From: Deltaproteobacteria bacterium
GTDB taxonomy: Bacteria; Myxococcota_A; Polyangia; JAAYKL01
Length of the DNA: 57,255 nt
NCBI GenBank assembly: GCA_030621515.1
Contig: JAUXHN010000003.1
Location: forward strand, 1-57,255
Reading direction: 5' to 3'
Position numbers and translations under genes: made by a program
Notes under the pieces: generated by a model
Told to the model about the DNA's origin: nothing
Seen by the model: the letters and a program-made list of their open reading frames with translations, nothing else
Databases searched by the model: none
Shown here: one piece after another, positions 24,815-36,264 of the stretch
How positions within the stretch are numbered: position 1 is the first letter of the stretch
How the letters are laid out: each line of letters begins with the position of its first letter

Positions 24815-25552
24815 TTAGTAGAACACTTCCATGAGGGTCAGTCCATGGGCGGGAGCGGTCATGCCCGCGATCTTCCGATCGCCTGTCTCGAAGAGCCGGC
24901 CGATAGTGTCGGTCGGCAGCTTGCCGAGCCCTATCCCCACCAGGGTACCCGCGATGATCCTCACCATGTACTTGAGAAAGGCCGTGCCCTTCACGGTGAT
25001 GGTTATCACCTCGTCTTCCTCACGGTTTACGATCACCTCGGTGAGGGTACGCTCGGTAGTCTCCCGTTCACAATCCGCCGCCCGAAAGCCCGCGAAATCG
25101 TGCGTTCCGACGAGATCGCCCGCCGCCGCCCGCATTCGGTCAAGATCCAGGTCCTGCGGCACGTGCCAGGCCGTGTTGCCAATCAACGCGGAGGGTGCGC
25201 TCCGGTTGAGCACCCGGTAACGGTAGTGCTTTCCCGTCGAGTCGAATCGGGCGTTGAACCCGTCGGACATGACCTCCGCATGAACCACGGCCACGTCCGG
25301 CCTGCAAAGCGCGCACAGGCCCCGCACCAGTTGCGCAGGCTCGATATCCTTCTGTGATTCGAAGCCGGCCACCTGACCGATGGCGTGGACACCGGCGTCC
25401 GTGCGTGAGGCCCCCTGGATCTTCACATCGTGCCGCAATATCGTGGACAGGGCCTCCTCCAGGACACCCTGCACGGTACGTTGTCCCTCCTGGCGCTGCC
25501 ACCCGGAAAATCTCTTTCCGTCATATTCCACTGTGAGTTTATAGCTTGGCAA
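24815..25552 (-). CDS. truA: tRNA pseudouridine synthase A
   Basis: 245 residues from TTG 25552, with AGGGGG placed well, 10 nt after the preceding gene's stop. It has the TruA signature ASRTDAGVHA with the catalytic Asp at residue 52, FNARFDSTGKHYRYRV, and a C-terminal FLKYMVRIIAGTLVGIG. It converts uridines 38-40 of tRNAs to pseudouridine. Length and motifs are normal. The last codons run into a fragment (gtcggtatggggtta) of the dispersed repeat tail. Confidence 0.95.
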   Translation of the reverse strand: MPSYKLTVEYDGKRFSGWQRQEGQRTVQGVLEEALSTILRHDVKIQGASRTDAGVHAIGQVAGFESQKDIEPAQLVRGLCALCRPDVAVVHAEVMSDGFNARFDSTGKHYRYRVLNRSAPSALIGNTAWHVPQDLDLDRMRAAAGDLVGTHDFAGFRAADCERETTERTLTEVIVNREEDEVITITVKGTAFLKYMVRIIAGTLVGIGLGKLPTDTIGRLFETGDRKIAGMTAPAHGLTLMEVFY

Positions 25553-25562
25553 GTCCGGCCCC

Positions 25563-26273
25563 CTAGAACTCTATGCCCAGGCCGATCTGGAAGGTGCTCG
25601 AGCCCCAGTTGCTCGGGCTCAGGTACATGTAGCCGTCCCTGCCGAAACCCTCCACCCCGGCGACGAGGAGCTCGAAGAAGATATAGCTGTGGTTGACTCC
25701 CACCTCGTTGTCGAATGTCCTCGCTGACATGGGATCGAAGCTGTCCAGCCGAAAGGCTATGCCCGGATTGATCTGCCAGCCCATAGTCCCGCCCGATTCG
25801 ATGGTCTCTCCCGCCCCGAGGACCCACCACAAGTACCAGTTGAGCCCGGCCTTGAAATACGGCACCAGCGGAACCCTCAAATAGTCGGCGAAGACGTCTA
25901 CCCTGATGACGGCGAGCACCGCGAACGGCATTACGTTGAGCACTGTATAGTCGGATGACAGCTGGCCGGTATCCACGGTTCGCGCGCGGGCGTATTCCTG
26001 CATGAACCCGAAGGATCCCCCCACGCCGAAGCTGACTCCGGGCACCCTCAGGAATTGCCAGTCGAGCTCCAGGGTGGTGAGGAACATGTTCTCTTTTCCG
26101 CCGAAGGTGTCGGCGTAGGGCGTACCGGACAGGCCCGGCTCCTCGTCCACGTTGGGCCTGTACGGCCCGAACTTGATCTCGAACGCGCCGTATTGGGGAG
26201 ATGGCACATAGCCCTGCGCCGCAGCCGGAGTGAGGACAAAGAGCGCAAAAACCGCAACCGCGATCTTCCTCAT
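25563..26273 (-). CDS. Outer-membrane beta-barrel protein (MXAN_2562-like)
   Basis: 236 residues from ATG 26273, which overlaps the TGA of the upstream gene (ATGA), so it is coupled. A signal peptide (MRKIAVAVFALFVLTPAAA) is followed by YVPSPQYGAFEIKFGPYRPNVDEEPGLSG-like sequence, a start shared by a family of myxobacterial barrel proteins. The rest alternates amphipathic strands (FAVLAVIRVDVFADYL, PLVPYFKAGLNWYLWW, SYIFFELLVAGVEGF) and ends in Phe, the usual C-terminal barrel residue. Function unknown; pairing with the Thr-Asp protein suggests surface display. Confidence 0.75.
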   Translation of the reverse strand: MRKIAVAVFALFVLTPAAAQGYVPSPQYGAFEIKFGPYRPNVDEEPGLSGTPYADTFGGKENMFLTTLELDWQFLRVPGVSFGVGGSFGFMQEYARARTVDTGQLSSDYTVLNVMPFAVLAVIRVDVFADYLRVPLVPYFKAGLNWYLWWVLGAGETIESGGTMGWQINPGIAFRLDSFDPMSARTFDNEVGVNHSYIFFELLVAGVEGFGRDGYMYLSPSNWGSSTFQIGLGIEF

Positions 26274-27661
26274 CTTGCCCTCCGACGACGCGGCAACACC
26301 AGGCCTACCAGCAACCCGGTAAAGACGCCGCCTCCCAGACCGGCGCCGAGCCCCGCAGGACCGATCCACATCAACAGCATCGCAAACCCGGCGAGGATGT
26401 AAAGCAACCGGGCCAGCACCGAGCGAACGACCTCGTGCCCCTCCACAACCGCGGCCAGCACAGGACCGGCGGCATAATACCCGGCAATAAAGACGGAACC
26501 GCCGGGCAGCTCGTCGATGAACTCGTCCCTGAACTTGCTAAGAACGCGCACCACCGGAGCATCGTACGACCCGAAGGTGGCGCTGGCGATGAAGCAGAAT
26601 TTGCCGCCGCCCGACCCGCCGGCTGTCTTGTAGTCATCGAAAAAATTGGTCGTCTGCTCGGGTTGGACACACACGACCCTTGAAAAAACGGACGGGTTCG
26701 CGTGATCGTCGAGTGCTACAACAGCGATCTCGTAAGCCACACCGTTGGTCAGGCCGCTGATGGTGACGCTCTGCATGCTCGCCGCATCCTTCGCGCCGTC
26801 TTCAATTCCTGTCACGGCGTAGGGATCGTAGGGGCTTCCTTCCACGGGGCCGCCCGGGACAGAGCAGATTTCCGCATCCGTCCCGCCGTCATCGTCGCCA
26901 TTGGCGCAGGGCACCGGATCGAAATCCAGCTCTTTCACGCCGGCGTCGCCATCCGTGTCGGTATCGGTATCGGTGTCGGTATCGGTATCCGTGTCGGTGT
27001 CCGTGTCGGTGTCGGTGTCCGTGTCCGTGTCGGTGTCGGTGTCCGTGTCGGTGTCCGTGTAACTGCTGGTTCCATCCCAGTAAATCACCAGGTAACCGTG
27101 GACATCATCGGTTTCGATCGCGGTCCAGCTGACCTGCACGTTCTGCGATCCGATCGAGGCCGATACCCCCGTGGGCGCAGCGGTCGGGCCGGCCATATCG
27201 AGGGCCATATCGAGGGCGGATTCGGGCCAGATTCCGTCTATGGTGAAGCCATCAGTATTCTCGGCCTGTCCCTCGAATTCGAGCAACCCCACCCATAGGT
27301 CCACTGTCACATCCGTAGCGTCGGTCCCGAAGATCTCCTGGGCCGTCAGTGTGAAGATCAAATCTCCGGTGGATTGGTTGTCGACAAGCAGGTCGCAAGC
27401 GTCCGGATCTTCCCAGCAGGAAGTTCCTCTGTAAAGATACAGCTGCCTCCCGGTTGTGTCGTCGCTCTCCAGATCCACGGTCAGGCTGAACGAAACGTTT
27501 GATTCGTAGTCATTCTGATTTGCGTAGGTGTAGTCGCTGGACGAAAATCCCCAGCTGTTGTTCGACCGATCGGCGGCCTCCATAGTTATGGCCGCAACCT
27601 CGCAGGGAATCAGCGCCAGAAGCGCCGTCCATATGCCTATTTTTCTCGTAATAGAAATCAT
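26270..27661 (-). CDS. Surface protein: fibronectin III split by a Thr-Asp tract, CFI-box-CTERM end
   Basis: 463 residues. A signal peptide is followed by a ~130-residue beta-rich region, then the first half of a fibronectin type III domain (APTGVSASIGSQNVQVSWTA to VIYWDG, about 162-198). About 18 Thr-Asp units interrupt it at about 202-238, then a Cys/Gly/Asp-rich part, and the second half resumes with VTISGLTNGVAYEIAVVALD (about 295-315). The C-terminal region has CFIASATFGS...VLSKFRD, the CFI-box sorting region, followed by hydrophobic helices and a basic RRRRAR tail. It should be exported and anchored or processed at the surface. Coupled to the barrel gene by a 4-nt overlap. Confidence 0.78.
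   Translation of the reverse strand: MISITRKIGIWTALLALIPCEVAAITMEAADRSNNSWGFSSSDYTYANQNDYESNVSFSLTVDLESDDTTGRQLYLYRGTSCWEDPDACDLLVDNQSTGDLIFTLTAQEIFGTDATDVTVDLWVGLLEFEGQAENTDGFTIDGIWPESALDMALDMAGPTAAPTGVSASIGSQNVQVSWTAIETDDVHGYLVIYWDGTSSYTDTDTDTDTDTDTDTDTDTDTDTDTDTDTDTDTDTDGDAGVKELDFDPVPCANGDDDGGTDAEICSVPGGPVEGSPYDPYAVTGIEDGAKDAASMQSVTISGLTNGVAYEIAVVALDDHANPSVFSRVVCVQPEQTTNFFDDYKTAGGSGGGKFCFIASATFGSYDAPVVRVLSKFRDEFIDELPGGSVFIAGYYAAGPVLAAVVEGHEVVRSVLARLLYILAGFAMLLMWIGPAGLGAGLGGGVFTGLLVGLVLPRRRRAR
26954..27060 (-). repeat. Hexanucleotide tract coding (Thr-Asp)18
   Basis: About 18 near-perfect hexamers (gtgtcg, gtatcg, gtgtcc on the + strand) with only silent variation. It is the longest and cleanest of the four such tracts here. 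Confidence 0.85.
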
Positions 27662-27741
27662 GACCTATGGTTTAGCAAGAACCGAACCATAAGGCGAGCG
27701 CCCGTTCACAGCACTTTTTGGAGGTCCCTCACAGCGTTTTT

Positions 27742-27754
27742 TGACATTTTGTCA
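27742..27754. promoter_or_regulatory. Small perfect inverted repeat upstream of hicBA
   Basis: TGACA TTT TGTCA, a 5-3-5 palindrome about 190 bp upstream of the hicB start. The distance is long for a classic HicB operator, so any link is a guess. The rest of the gap 27662-27945 shows no firm promoter. Confidence 0.3.
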
Positions 27755-27945
27755 TTAAGGAGAACGATTTTGAGACGTAAAGGCGAAAAAAGAGGTTCGA
27801 AACCGTTATGAAGCCAGTCCCTACTCATCGGATCGGCTTCGCGAGTGGCAAACGTGTGCTGCAAATTTTTTACGCTCGTTTTTTCCAACTAGGGGGAATG
27901 ATGGTTTTAGTTGTAGTATCATTTATTGTTAGAGGAGGTAGCGTC

Positions 27946-28176
27946 GTGGACGAAAAGCATATCAAGATAGTGGTCGAGAAACACCAGGACGGATACGTGG
28001 CCTATCCATTGGGTCTGAAAGGCGTGGTCGTGGGACAAGGCGATTCCTACGAAGAAGCGCTGGCGGACGTCAAATCCGCGATCCGGTTTCATATGGAAAC
28101 TTTCGGCGCTGAAGCGCTCGATATTGATCCGCCCGTTCTGGAAGCCTTTGTGGTAGAGGCGGGATTCCCGAGCTGA
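27946..28176 (+). CDS. hicB: HicB-like antitoxin
   Basis: 76 residues from GTG 27946, which has AGAGGAGG seven bases upstream; an ATG at 27808 in the same frame has no such site. The sequence is the degenerate RNase H-like HicB fold: IKIVVEKHQDGYVAYPLGLKG, VVGQGDSYEEALADVKSAIRF. No C-terminal DNA-binding ribbon-helix-helix or HTH is seen, so repression would need another contact. It overlaps hicA by one base (TGATG), so the two are translationally coupled. Order antitoxin-then-toxin is the reverse of the classic hicA-hicB order. Confidence 0.85.
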   Translation: MDEKHIKIVVEKHQDGYVAYPLGLKGVVVGQGDSYEEALADVKSAIRFHMETFGAEALDIDPPVLEAFVVEAGFPS

Positions 28177-28412
28177 TGCCGAAATTTCCTGTCGATGCTC
28201 CGCGAAAAAAGGTAATCCGCACTCTGCAACTGCTCGGTTTCACAATTGTGCGAGAAGCAGAGCATATAGCGATGACTCGCGCTAATCCGGATGGAAGTCA
28301 AACACCTCTCACAATGCCGAATCATCGTCACATAAAAGGGTCTACGCTCAGAACCATTTGCACTCAGGCCGGGATATCGCGAAACGACTTCATGAAAGCC
28401 TATTTGGATTAA
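28176..28412 (+). CDS. hicA: HicA-like mRNA interferase toxin
   Basis: 78 residues. It has the double-stranded-RNA-binding-like fold of HicA: RKKVIRTLQLLGFTIVREAEHIAMTR with the catalytic His in EHIAM, then MPNHRHIKGSTLRTICTQAGISRNDFMKAYL. HicA cuts mRNA during stress when HicB is degraded. All expected residues appear present. It lies directly after hicB and 30 nt before the convergent acyl-CoA dehydrogenase gene. Confidence 0.88.
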   Translation: MPKFPVDAPRKKVIRTLQLLGFTIVREAEHIAMTRANPDGSQTPLTMPNHRHIKGSTLRTICTQAGISRNDFMKAYLD

Positions 28413-28442
28413 TAAGCTTTGAGGAAAATGTTGGAGGCCTCG

Positions 28443-29582
<1,140 letters not shown>

Positions 29583-29592
29583 GCGGCGCCTC

Positions 29593-30372
29593 CTACTTTC
29601 TGGTGAAAACCGCCTTGCGTTTTGCAACAAACGCGGCCATTCCCTCGGTCTGATCCTCGGTACCGAACAGAGCGCTGAACGCCTGTTTTTCGAGCTCCAG
29701 GGCCGAGTCCAGCGGGAGATCCACGCCCTTGTTCATCACGCGCTTGGCCGCCGCGATCGCGAGCGGGCCATTGGACATGAGCAGGTTCGCCTTTTCGCGA
29801 ACCTTGTCCATCAGCTCATCGGGCTCGAATACCTCTGCCACCAGGCCGATACGCTTGGCCTCCTGGGCGTCTATGATCTCTCCGGTGTAGATGAGCTCCC
29901 GAGCCTTGTTCATCCCCACGGTTCGTGCGAGCCGCTGGGTTCCGCCGAACCCGGGGATGATGCCCAGACTGACCTCGGGCTGGCCGAACTTGGCCTTGGT
30001 CGAGGCGTAGATGAAATCGCAACCCAGGGACACCTCGGTGCCTCCGCCGAGCGCGAAACCGTTCACTGCAGCGATGGCGGGCTTGTCCATGGTCTCCAGC
30101 GCCATCAACATCGCGTGGCCCAGATCCCCGAATCGGAGCCCGTCCTGTGTTCCGAATTCACCCATCTGGGCTATGTCGGCGCCGGCGATGAAGGACCTTC
30201 CCGCGCCGGTGATCACCACAACGTTCACCTCGGCATCCGACGCGGCTGTGACGATGGCCGAGAGCATCTCTGCCAGCACCTGCATATTCAGCGCGTTGAG
30301 CACGTCCGGACGGTTGATCGTTATGGTGCCGATGCCTTCTTTCACCTCGTATTTGATGGTTTCGTAGTTCAT
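29593..30372 (-). CDS. Enoyl-CoA hydratase / crotonase
   Basis: 259 residues from ATG 30372 with AAGGAAAGG upstream. Crotonase-fold features: NRPDVLNALN, GAGRSFIAGADIAQM (oxyanion strand and A-GAD loop), ALGGGTEVSLGCDF with one catalytic Glu, and PEVSLGIIPGFGGTQRL with the second Glu. It hydrates trans-2-enoyl-CoA to 3-hydroxyacyl-CoA. With the neighbouring dehydrogenase it makes the first two steps of a beta-oxidation cycle; thiolase and hydroxyacyl dehydrogenase genes are not in the window. Confidence 0.93.
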   Translation of the reverse strand: MNYETIKYEVKEGIGTITINRPDVLNALNMQVLAEMLSAIVTAASDAEVNVVVITGAGRSFIAGADIAQMGEFGTQDGLRFGDLGHAMLMALETMDKPAIAAVNGFALGGGTEVSLGCDFIYASTKAKFGQPEVSLGIIPGFGGTQRLARTVGMNKARELIYTGEIIDAQEAKRIGLVAEVFEPDELMDKVREKANLLMSNGPLAIAAAKRVMNKGVDLPLDSALELEKQAFSALFGTEDQTEGMAAFVAKRKAVFTRK

Positions 30373-30611
30373 TCGATCTTGCCTTTCCTTGGAAACGGTG
30401 TTTCCCCTTTGCCTCAATCAACGAGGCCGAATTTTATCACGAAAAAGGAACCACGGCTGTATGTGTAAGATCATGTGTTCATCAATTGGGCACATCAATT
30501 GGACGGGATTGTGCCGACAGGTCAAGTCAGATACATTGATGGCGTTGAGAATTGCCAACCCGTTCTAAATGGCAATCGTCGCCTCAAGAACGGGACACAC
30601 AAGGACGCTCA

Positions 30612-32144
30612 ATGACGAAAAACGATCAAATAGCCCGCGCAGCGACCATTATAGCGCTGGCCCTTCTTTCGTACACCGGCCTGTCATTTGCCCAACCACG
30701 GGACAACCCCATCGAGCGTGCCCGCCATCACATGGAGCTGGGACAGGAGTCATTTGCAAAGGGGAGCTTCGAGGATGCGCAGCAGCATTTCGTGAACGCC
30801 TACGCGGCATCGCCGTTTCCGGCGTTTCTTTACAACGCGGGGCTTGCCGCGCAGAAGGGCCGGGACTACGAGCTCGCCGCAAAGATGTACCGGCGCTATC
30901 TCGACGAGGAGCCCGATGCGCCCGACGCGGCCGAGGTGGAAATCACGATCCGGGGGCTTAAGGCCGATCAGCCGACGGAAACCCTTGAGGGCGAGACCTC
31001 CCCGGGAGTACCCGACGTCACGAGCGAGACGGAAATGAAATCACTGATCTCGGTGCGGACAAATCCACACAACGCCAATGTCAGAATACTCGACAAGGCG
31101 GGGAATGAGGTCTCGGTTTTCGATGGACCCGCCGCTCACACAGTGATCAGGGGCACCTATACAGTGGAGGCGAGCCACGCGGACTACCGGACGGTACAGA
31201 CCGACATTAACGTCACCCCGGGTCAGGTCTACATCGTGGTCGTCGAGATGAGCCAGGGAGCTTTCCTCGGTTTCCTCCATATCAAGACCGATGTGCCGGG
31301 CGCGCGGGTGTACGTGGACGACAGGGAGATGGGTTCGATGGGTACAACGCCGTGGGGCAACGTGCTCCCGAGCGGAAAACACAAGATCTGGGTGGAAAAA
31401 CCAGGCTTTCAGACCATCGAGACCGAGGTGGAGATCAATATCGGCGACAAGCAAGCGATCGTCTTGACCCTGGAGCGCCTGCAGGTGGGCGTCCTGCACG
31501 TCAAGACCAACGTTCCCGTCTCCAGTATTTACCTCGATGGGAAGCTCTTCGGAGCCGCGCCCGTCGAGGAAGTGACGACCCCAGGGCATCACAAACTCAA
31601 GGTGACTGCCGAGGGCATGAAGGACTACGAAACAGATGTGGAGATATCCTGCGGTCAGACAACCAAGGTGCTCGTGAGGCTCAATCCCAAACCTAGCCGG
31701 ACATCAGCCTGGGTATCCCTGGGGTTCGCAGTGGCTCTCTTCACCGGCGGCGGTATCGCCGGGGGGATGGCCCTCAAGATCGATGACGAACTTGATTTCG
31801 ATCGAAACAAGGGGCGCCTCGCCGACGACGATCCGAGAATCATGCACGGTTTCCTCTGGGCGCTCGGCGCGGACATCGCGTTCGGTGTGGGCGCCATCGT
31901 GACCGGAATGTGCATCTATTACTTCCTTCGGGATCCTCTGCCCCCATCGGAAGGCAAGCTGTACGATCCCAAAGATCTGACCGAAAACCCGGACCTCACG
32001 GGAAAGACAACGAAAGAGCAGGGCTCCGACGAATCCGACATCGTCGAGCCGCCGCAAGCAACGCACATGGCGGGTCCGAGGATCCTGGTAGCCCCGCTTC
32101 TTACCCCCGAGGCGGTCGGTCTGGGGCTGGCGGTGGTTTTTTAA
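30612..32144 (+). CDS. TPR and PEGA-domain envelope protein
   Basis: 510 residues from ATG 30612. A signal peptide ends near LSFAQP. Residues about 30-110 look like TPR helices (FEDAQQHFVNAYAASPFPAFLYNAGLAAQ). Three PEGA repeats follow: SVRTNPHNANVRI, LHIKTDVPGARVYVDDREMG, and LHVKTNVPVSSIYLDGKLFG. Two hydrophobic helices (about 378-400, 422-450) and an acidic tail close it. PEGA modules appear in surface and cell-wall associated proteins. The next gene starts 12 nt later, so an operon with the FG-GAP lipoprotein and the NtrC-like regulator is likely. Confidence 0.82.
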   Translation: MTKNDQIARAATIIALALLSYTGLSFAQPRDNPIERARHHMELGQESFAKGSFEDAQQHFVNAYAASPFPAFLYNAGLAAQKGRDYELAAKMYRRYLDEEPDAPDAAEVEITIRGLKADQPTETLEGETSPGVPDVTSETEMKSLISVRTNPHNANVRILDKAGNEVSVFDGPAAHTVIRGTYTVEASHADYRTVQTDINVTPGQVYIVVVEMSQGAFLGFLHIKTDVPGARVYVDDREMGSMGTTPWGNVLPSGKHKIWVEKPGFQTIETEVEINIGDKQAIVLTLERLQVGVLHVKTNVPVSSIYLDGKLFGAAPVEEVTTPGHHKLKVTAEGMKDYETDVEISCGQTTKVLVRLNPKPSRTSAWVSLGFAVALFTGGGIAGGMALKIDDELDFDRNKGRLADDDPRIMHGFLWALGADIAFGVGAIVTGMCIYYFLRDPLPPSEGKLYDPKDLTENPDLTGKTTKEQGSDESDIVEPPQATHMAGPRILVAPLLTPEAVGLGLAVVF

Positions 32145-32156
32145 AGGAGTATCAAG

Positions 32157-33593
32157 ATGCGAAACGCCATACCCCTGATCCTCACCATGTTTATTGTCGT
32201 GGGAGGTTGTTCGTTCCTGGACTTCTTCGGATATGAGGACAACTCGCCGCTGCATGTGATCCAGCGACCCGAGGGGTACCCGTCCGTTATGTTCGGCGCC
32301 GAGATAGCGCCCACCTTCTTCCACCAGGGCGAATCGAGCGCGGATCTCGTGGCCGTCTCCGCCGGCACCGGCTATCCGACCCTGATCTACAGGCTCTCCA
32401 CCGACGGAAAACTCGTCGATGTCGAGGATCCGTACAACGAGTACCTGAGCGACAGTGAGCCCGAGGCCGAGAGCATGGGTAGCGGGTCGTCACTCGTGGG
32501 ACTGTCCTCATGGGAGCATGACGGGCTCTACACGGGATGCGTCGCGATCGGCGAGCACTTGGCGGGCCAGGTCACCATCGTATGCGAACAGGACAAGGAG
32601 ATATTCCAAATAGAAAGCGGCGCCACCGGTGTCGACGACCTGAACGGCTTCGGTCTCGAGATGGCAGGGATCCGCCCCTCCCAGGGTGACGGATGGCTGC
32701 TCGCGGTGTCCTCACACACGACCGTTACTGTCTTCAGTTCCAGTCCGGGGATCGACCGATCCGAAACTGTCTCTCCTCAATACGACGGCTCACCGGCCCA
32801 GGCTCCAATCAACGAAATCGCCGCTGGACGTCTTTTTGACGGTACCTTTTTCGTAGCGGCGGCCACGGGCGATGTGCAGGAGAGCGAACCTTCCAGGATT
32901 CACCTTTTTGTGCAGGACGGACCGAACAGCACCGGGATGACCCAGGTCGCCTGCCTCAATCGCTCGGGTGTGATCGGCTTCGGCGGGATCATGATCACCG
33001 GAGATCTGGACGGAGACGGTAACGACGAGCTCATTACTTCGCTGGCCGCAGGCGCGCCCGACCGGGAAGATCTGGTGGAAATATGGCAGATCGAAGATCT
33101 CGTGGACGCTGCTCCTACCTGCAACAGCGAGGAGATTGTACCCGCGGCTACGGTTGTTCCCGGGGAGGGGCCGCTGAAGATCTCGTGCGACTTGGGCTCG
33201 GATTGTGAGTTCGGCTTTTCGCTGGCGGTCGGCGACATCGCCACGGATGACGGCGGACCGGAGCTCATCGTCGGCGCCCCCGGGGCGAAAGTGGACGGCG
33301 TAGCAGGGGCCGGTGCTGTCTATGTCTACAGAGGCGTCGATCTGATCTCCAACGGAACGGCATCGCCGGCCGGTCGCATCGCTGACTCCTCCCCGAAAAA
33401 GGACTATCGCTTCGGTGGAGGTGTCGCAGTGTCGCCCATGGCCGGTCGCAACGAACTCCTTGTGGGAGCGACGGGGAAAGGACGCCTGATTATTGCCTAT
33501 TGCACCGGTGTCGGAGAGGATCTCGAAGCCGGTGCGGACGTCACTACCAGCGCGGGAGGATCGGTCATCTCAACCAGATGTCGCCCCAGGTAA
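32157..33593 (+). CDS. FG-GAP repeat lipoprotein
   Basis: 478 residues, ribosome-binding site AAAGGAG. Lipobox VVGGC. It has integrin-type FG-GAP pieces: GDLDGDGNDELI, SLAVGDIATDDGGPELIVGAPGAK, GAGAVYVYRG, and FGGGVAVSPMAGRNELLVGATG, i.e. a beta-propeller with Ca-binding DxDxDG loops. It should be exported and lipid-anchored; ligand unknown. It lies between the PEGA gene (12 nt) and the NtrC-like gene (2 nt). Confidence 0.82.
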   Translation: MRNAIPLILTMFIVVGGCSFLDFFGYEDNSPLHVIQRPEGYPSVMFGAEIAPTFFHQGESSADLVAVSAGTGYPTLIYRLSTDGKLVDVEDPYNEYLSDSEPEAESMGSGSSLVGLSSWEHDGLYTGCVAIGEHLAGQVTIVCEQDKEIFQIESGATGVDDLNGFGLEMAGIRPSQGDGWLLAVSSHTTVTVFSSSPGIDRSETVSPQYDGSPAQAPINEIAAGRLFDGTFFVAAATGDVQESEPSRIHLFVQDGPNSTGMTQVACLNRSGVIGFGGIMITGDLDGDGNDELITSLAAGAPDREDLVEIWQIEDLVDAAPTCNSEEIVPAATVVPGEGPLKISCDLGSDCEFGFSLAVGDIATDDGGPELIVGAPGAKVDGVAGAGAVYVYRGVDLISNGTASPAGRIADSSPKKDYRFGGGVAVSPMAGRNELLVGATGKGRLIIAYCTGVGEDLEAGADVTTSAGGSVISTRCRPR

Positions 33594-33595
33594 CC

Positions 33596-35032
<1,437 letters not shown>

Positions 35033-35041
35033 TTTCAACGT

Positions 35042-35464
35042 TCACTCCCATAGACCCATAATAGGGTGGTACCGCCTGCTCCCCGGAGGAGACAACTCCA
35101 GCGGGGCGCCTGTCTCGAGCGGTTTGCAGATAAGGCAACGCCACTTGATGTTCTTGTAGCCGGTGTCCGTTTCGGAATCGGTGTCTGTTTCGGAATCGGT
35201 GTCTGTTTCGGAATCAGTGTCGATATTCGTGTCTGTATCGATATCGGAATTCGAATCGCTGTCAGAGTCACTGTCGGTGTCCGAATCGATGTCGGAGGCG
35301 GTGTCCGTGTCGGTGTCCAGATCGTAGCCCAAATGGGATGTGTCGGTTTTTCCGCAACCCTTCAGCGCCGGAGTCGCCGTTACCAGCAAAAGAACAGCGA
35401 TGCTCCACGACAATTCCGCAAACCCGCTCAACCGAGTTTTTCTTTTTTGTATACGAGTGTTCAT
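35042..35464 (-). CDS. Small lipoprotein dominated by an Asp-Thr/Ser linker
   Basis: 140 residues. An N-terminal basic stretch and signal helix end at a lipobox ALKGC. Residues about 49-102 are Asp-Thr/Asp-Ser-rich, including three repeats of SETDTD. Only ~39 residues remain after the linker ([19 protein letters not shown] ... HPIMGLWE), with a CLIC pair. That is too small for a normal domain, so it may be a remnant of a longer protein or a zinc/disulfide knob on a stalk. It converges with the NtrC-like gene at 9 nt. Confidence 0.55.
   Translation of the reverse strand: MNTRIQKRKTRLSGFAELSWSIAVLLLVTATPALKGCGKTDTSHLGYDLDTDTDTASDIDSDTDSDSDSDSNSDIDTDTNIDTDSETDTDSETDTDSETDTGYKNIKWRCLICKPLETGAPLELSPPGSRRYHPIMGLWE
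35162..35320 (-). repeat. Hexamer-based Asp-Thr/Asp-Ser tract
   Basis: Imperfect gtgtct, ttcgga, atcggt hexamers that code the acidic linker; an 18-bp higher-order unit (gtgtctgtttcggaatcg) repeats three times from about 35165. Confidence 0.7.
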
Positions 35465-35603
35465 GATCTTGATTCCACGGGCTCATCATACCACTTCTCT
35501 GTTCGTCAGTGGTTATTCAGCGAATTCAGCGAATGAAGCAAATGAGTCTGTTTTGTAAAATGAGGTTCAATAAAACGGGCTTTTGGACGGTCGAATCTTC
35601 GTG

Positions 35604-36167
35604 ATGCAAAGGCAGTTACTATTTCAACACCTGATAACGATCGGCGCGATGCTTGCTACCGCGTGCGGTGGGAACAGTGGAGCCCAGGCGCCCGGGGACA
35701 CGGCCGAGCCGGAATCGAAGCCCGAACCTCAGGCCCCTCTGGTGGTATTGAACTCACCCGAAACAGAGATCGACACAGACACCGGACCAAAAGTGGTTAG
35801 CGACGAGAAGCTGGCGGTTATCCCGTCGATGCCATTGAGCCAGCTGCTGGGCAAGACCCGCGCCAATATCGAGACCCTGTTCCATCCCAACGAGCCCGGT
35901 CATGCCGAGGGCTGGGTGCGCTACAACGAGCACCTCGAAGTGCGTTACGAAAAGCAGCTCTGCGTGGAGTTGATCCAACTCGTACCGGGCGGGTTGACCT
36001 GCCGCGCGGCCGCGCGCTGGGTGGGATTCGGCGAGACGATGGCCCCTATCTACCGCGCGGACAAGTGCGTCTGGCCCGCGAACAGCCTCAAGCACCTGCT
36101 TGGCCAGGGAGTATCCGGCGAGCTGGTCTTTCAAGGTGGTATGTTCCGCGCCCGTCTGGACCGCTGA
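35604..36167 (+). CDS. Lipoprotein of unknown function
   Basis: 187 residues from ATG 35604. Signal peptide with lipobox LATAC, a Pro/Glu-rich linker including EIDTDTG, then a ~110-residue globular part: LSQLLGKTRANIETLFHPNE, EVRYEKQLCVELIQLVPGGLTCRAAARWVGFG. The conserved-looking pattern (LLGK at the start, LxxLVP, then two Cys) is reminiscent of small lipoprotein families in this lineage, but I do not recognise it. It stands alone. Confidence 0.65.
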   Translation: MQRQLLFQHLITIGAMLATACGGNSGAQAPGDTAEPESKPEPQAPLVVLNSPETEIDTDTGPKVVSDEKLAVIPSMPLSQLLGKTRANIETLFHPNEPGHAEGWVRYNEHLEVRYEKQLCVELIQLVPGGLTCRAAARWVGFGETMAPIYRADKCVWPANSLKHLLGQGVSGELVFQGGMFRARLDR

Positions 36168-36264
36168 CAGGCTGGTCCTGGCGATTCGTTAAACCGTTTT
36201 CTTCTACCGGCCCCTCCGTGGTAGATTCCGATCGACGTCATGTAACTTTGTCGAGGAGGACCAG

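Noticed and set aside
27808-27945. Earlier ATG start for HicB
   Set aside because: The added 46 residues include a hydrophobic stretch not seen in HicB, and the GTG at 27946 has a far better ribosome-binding site.
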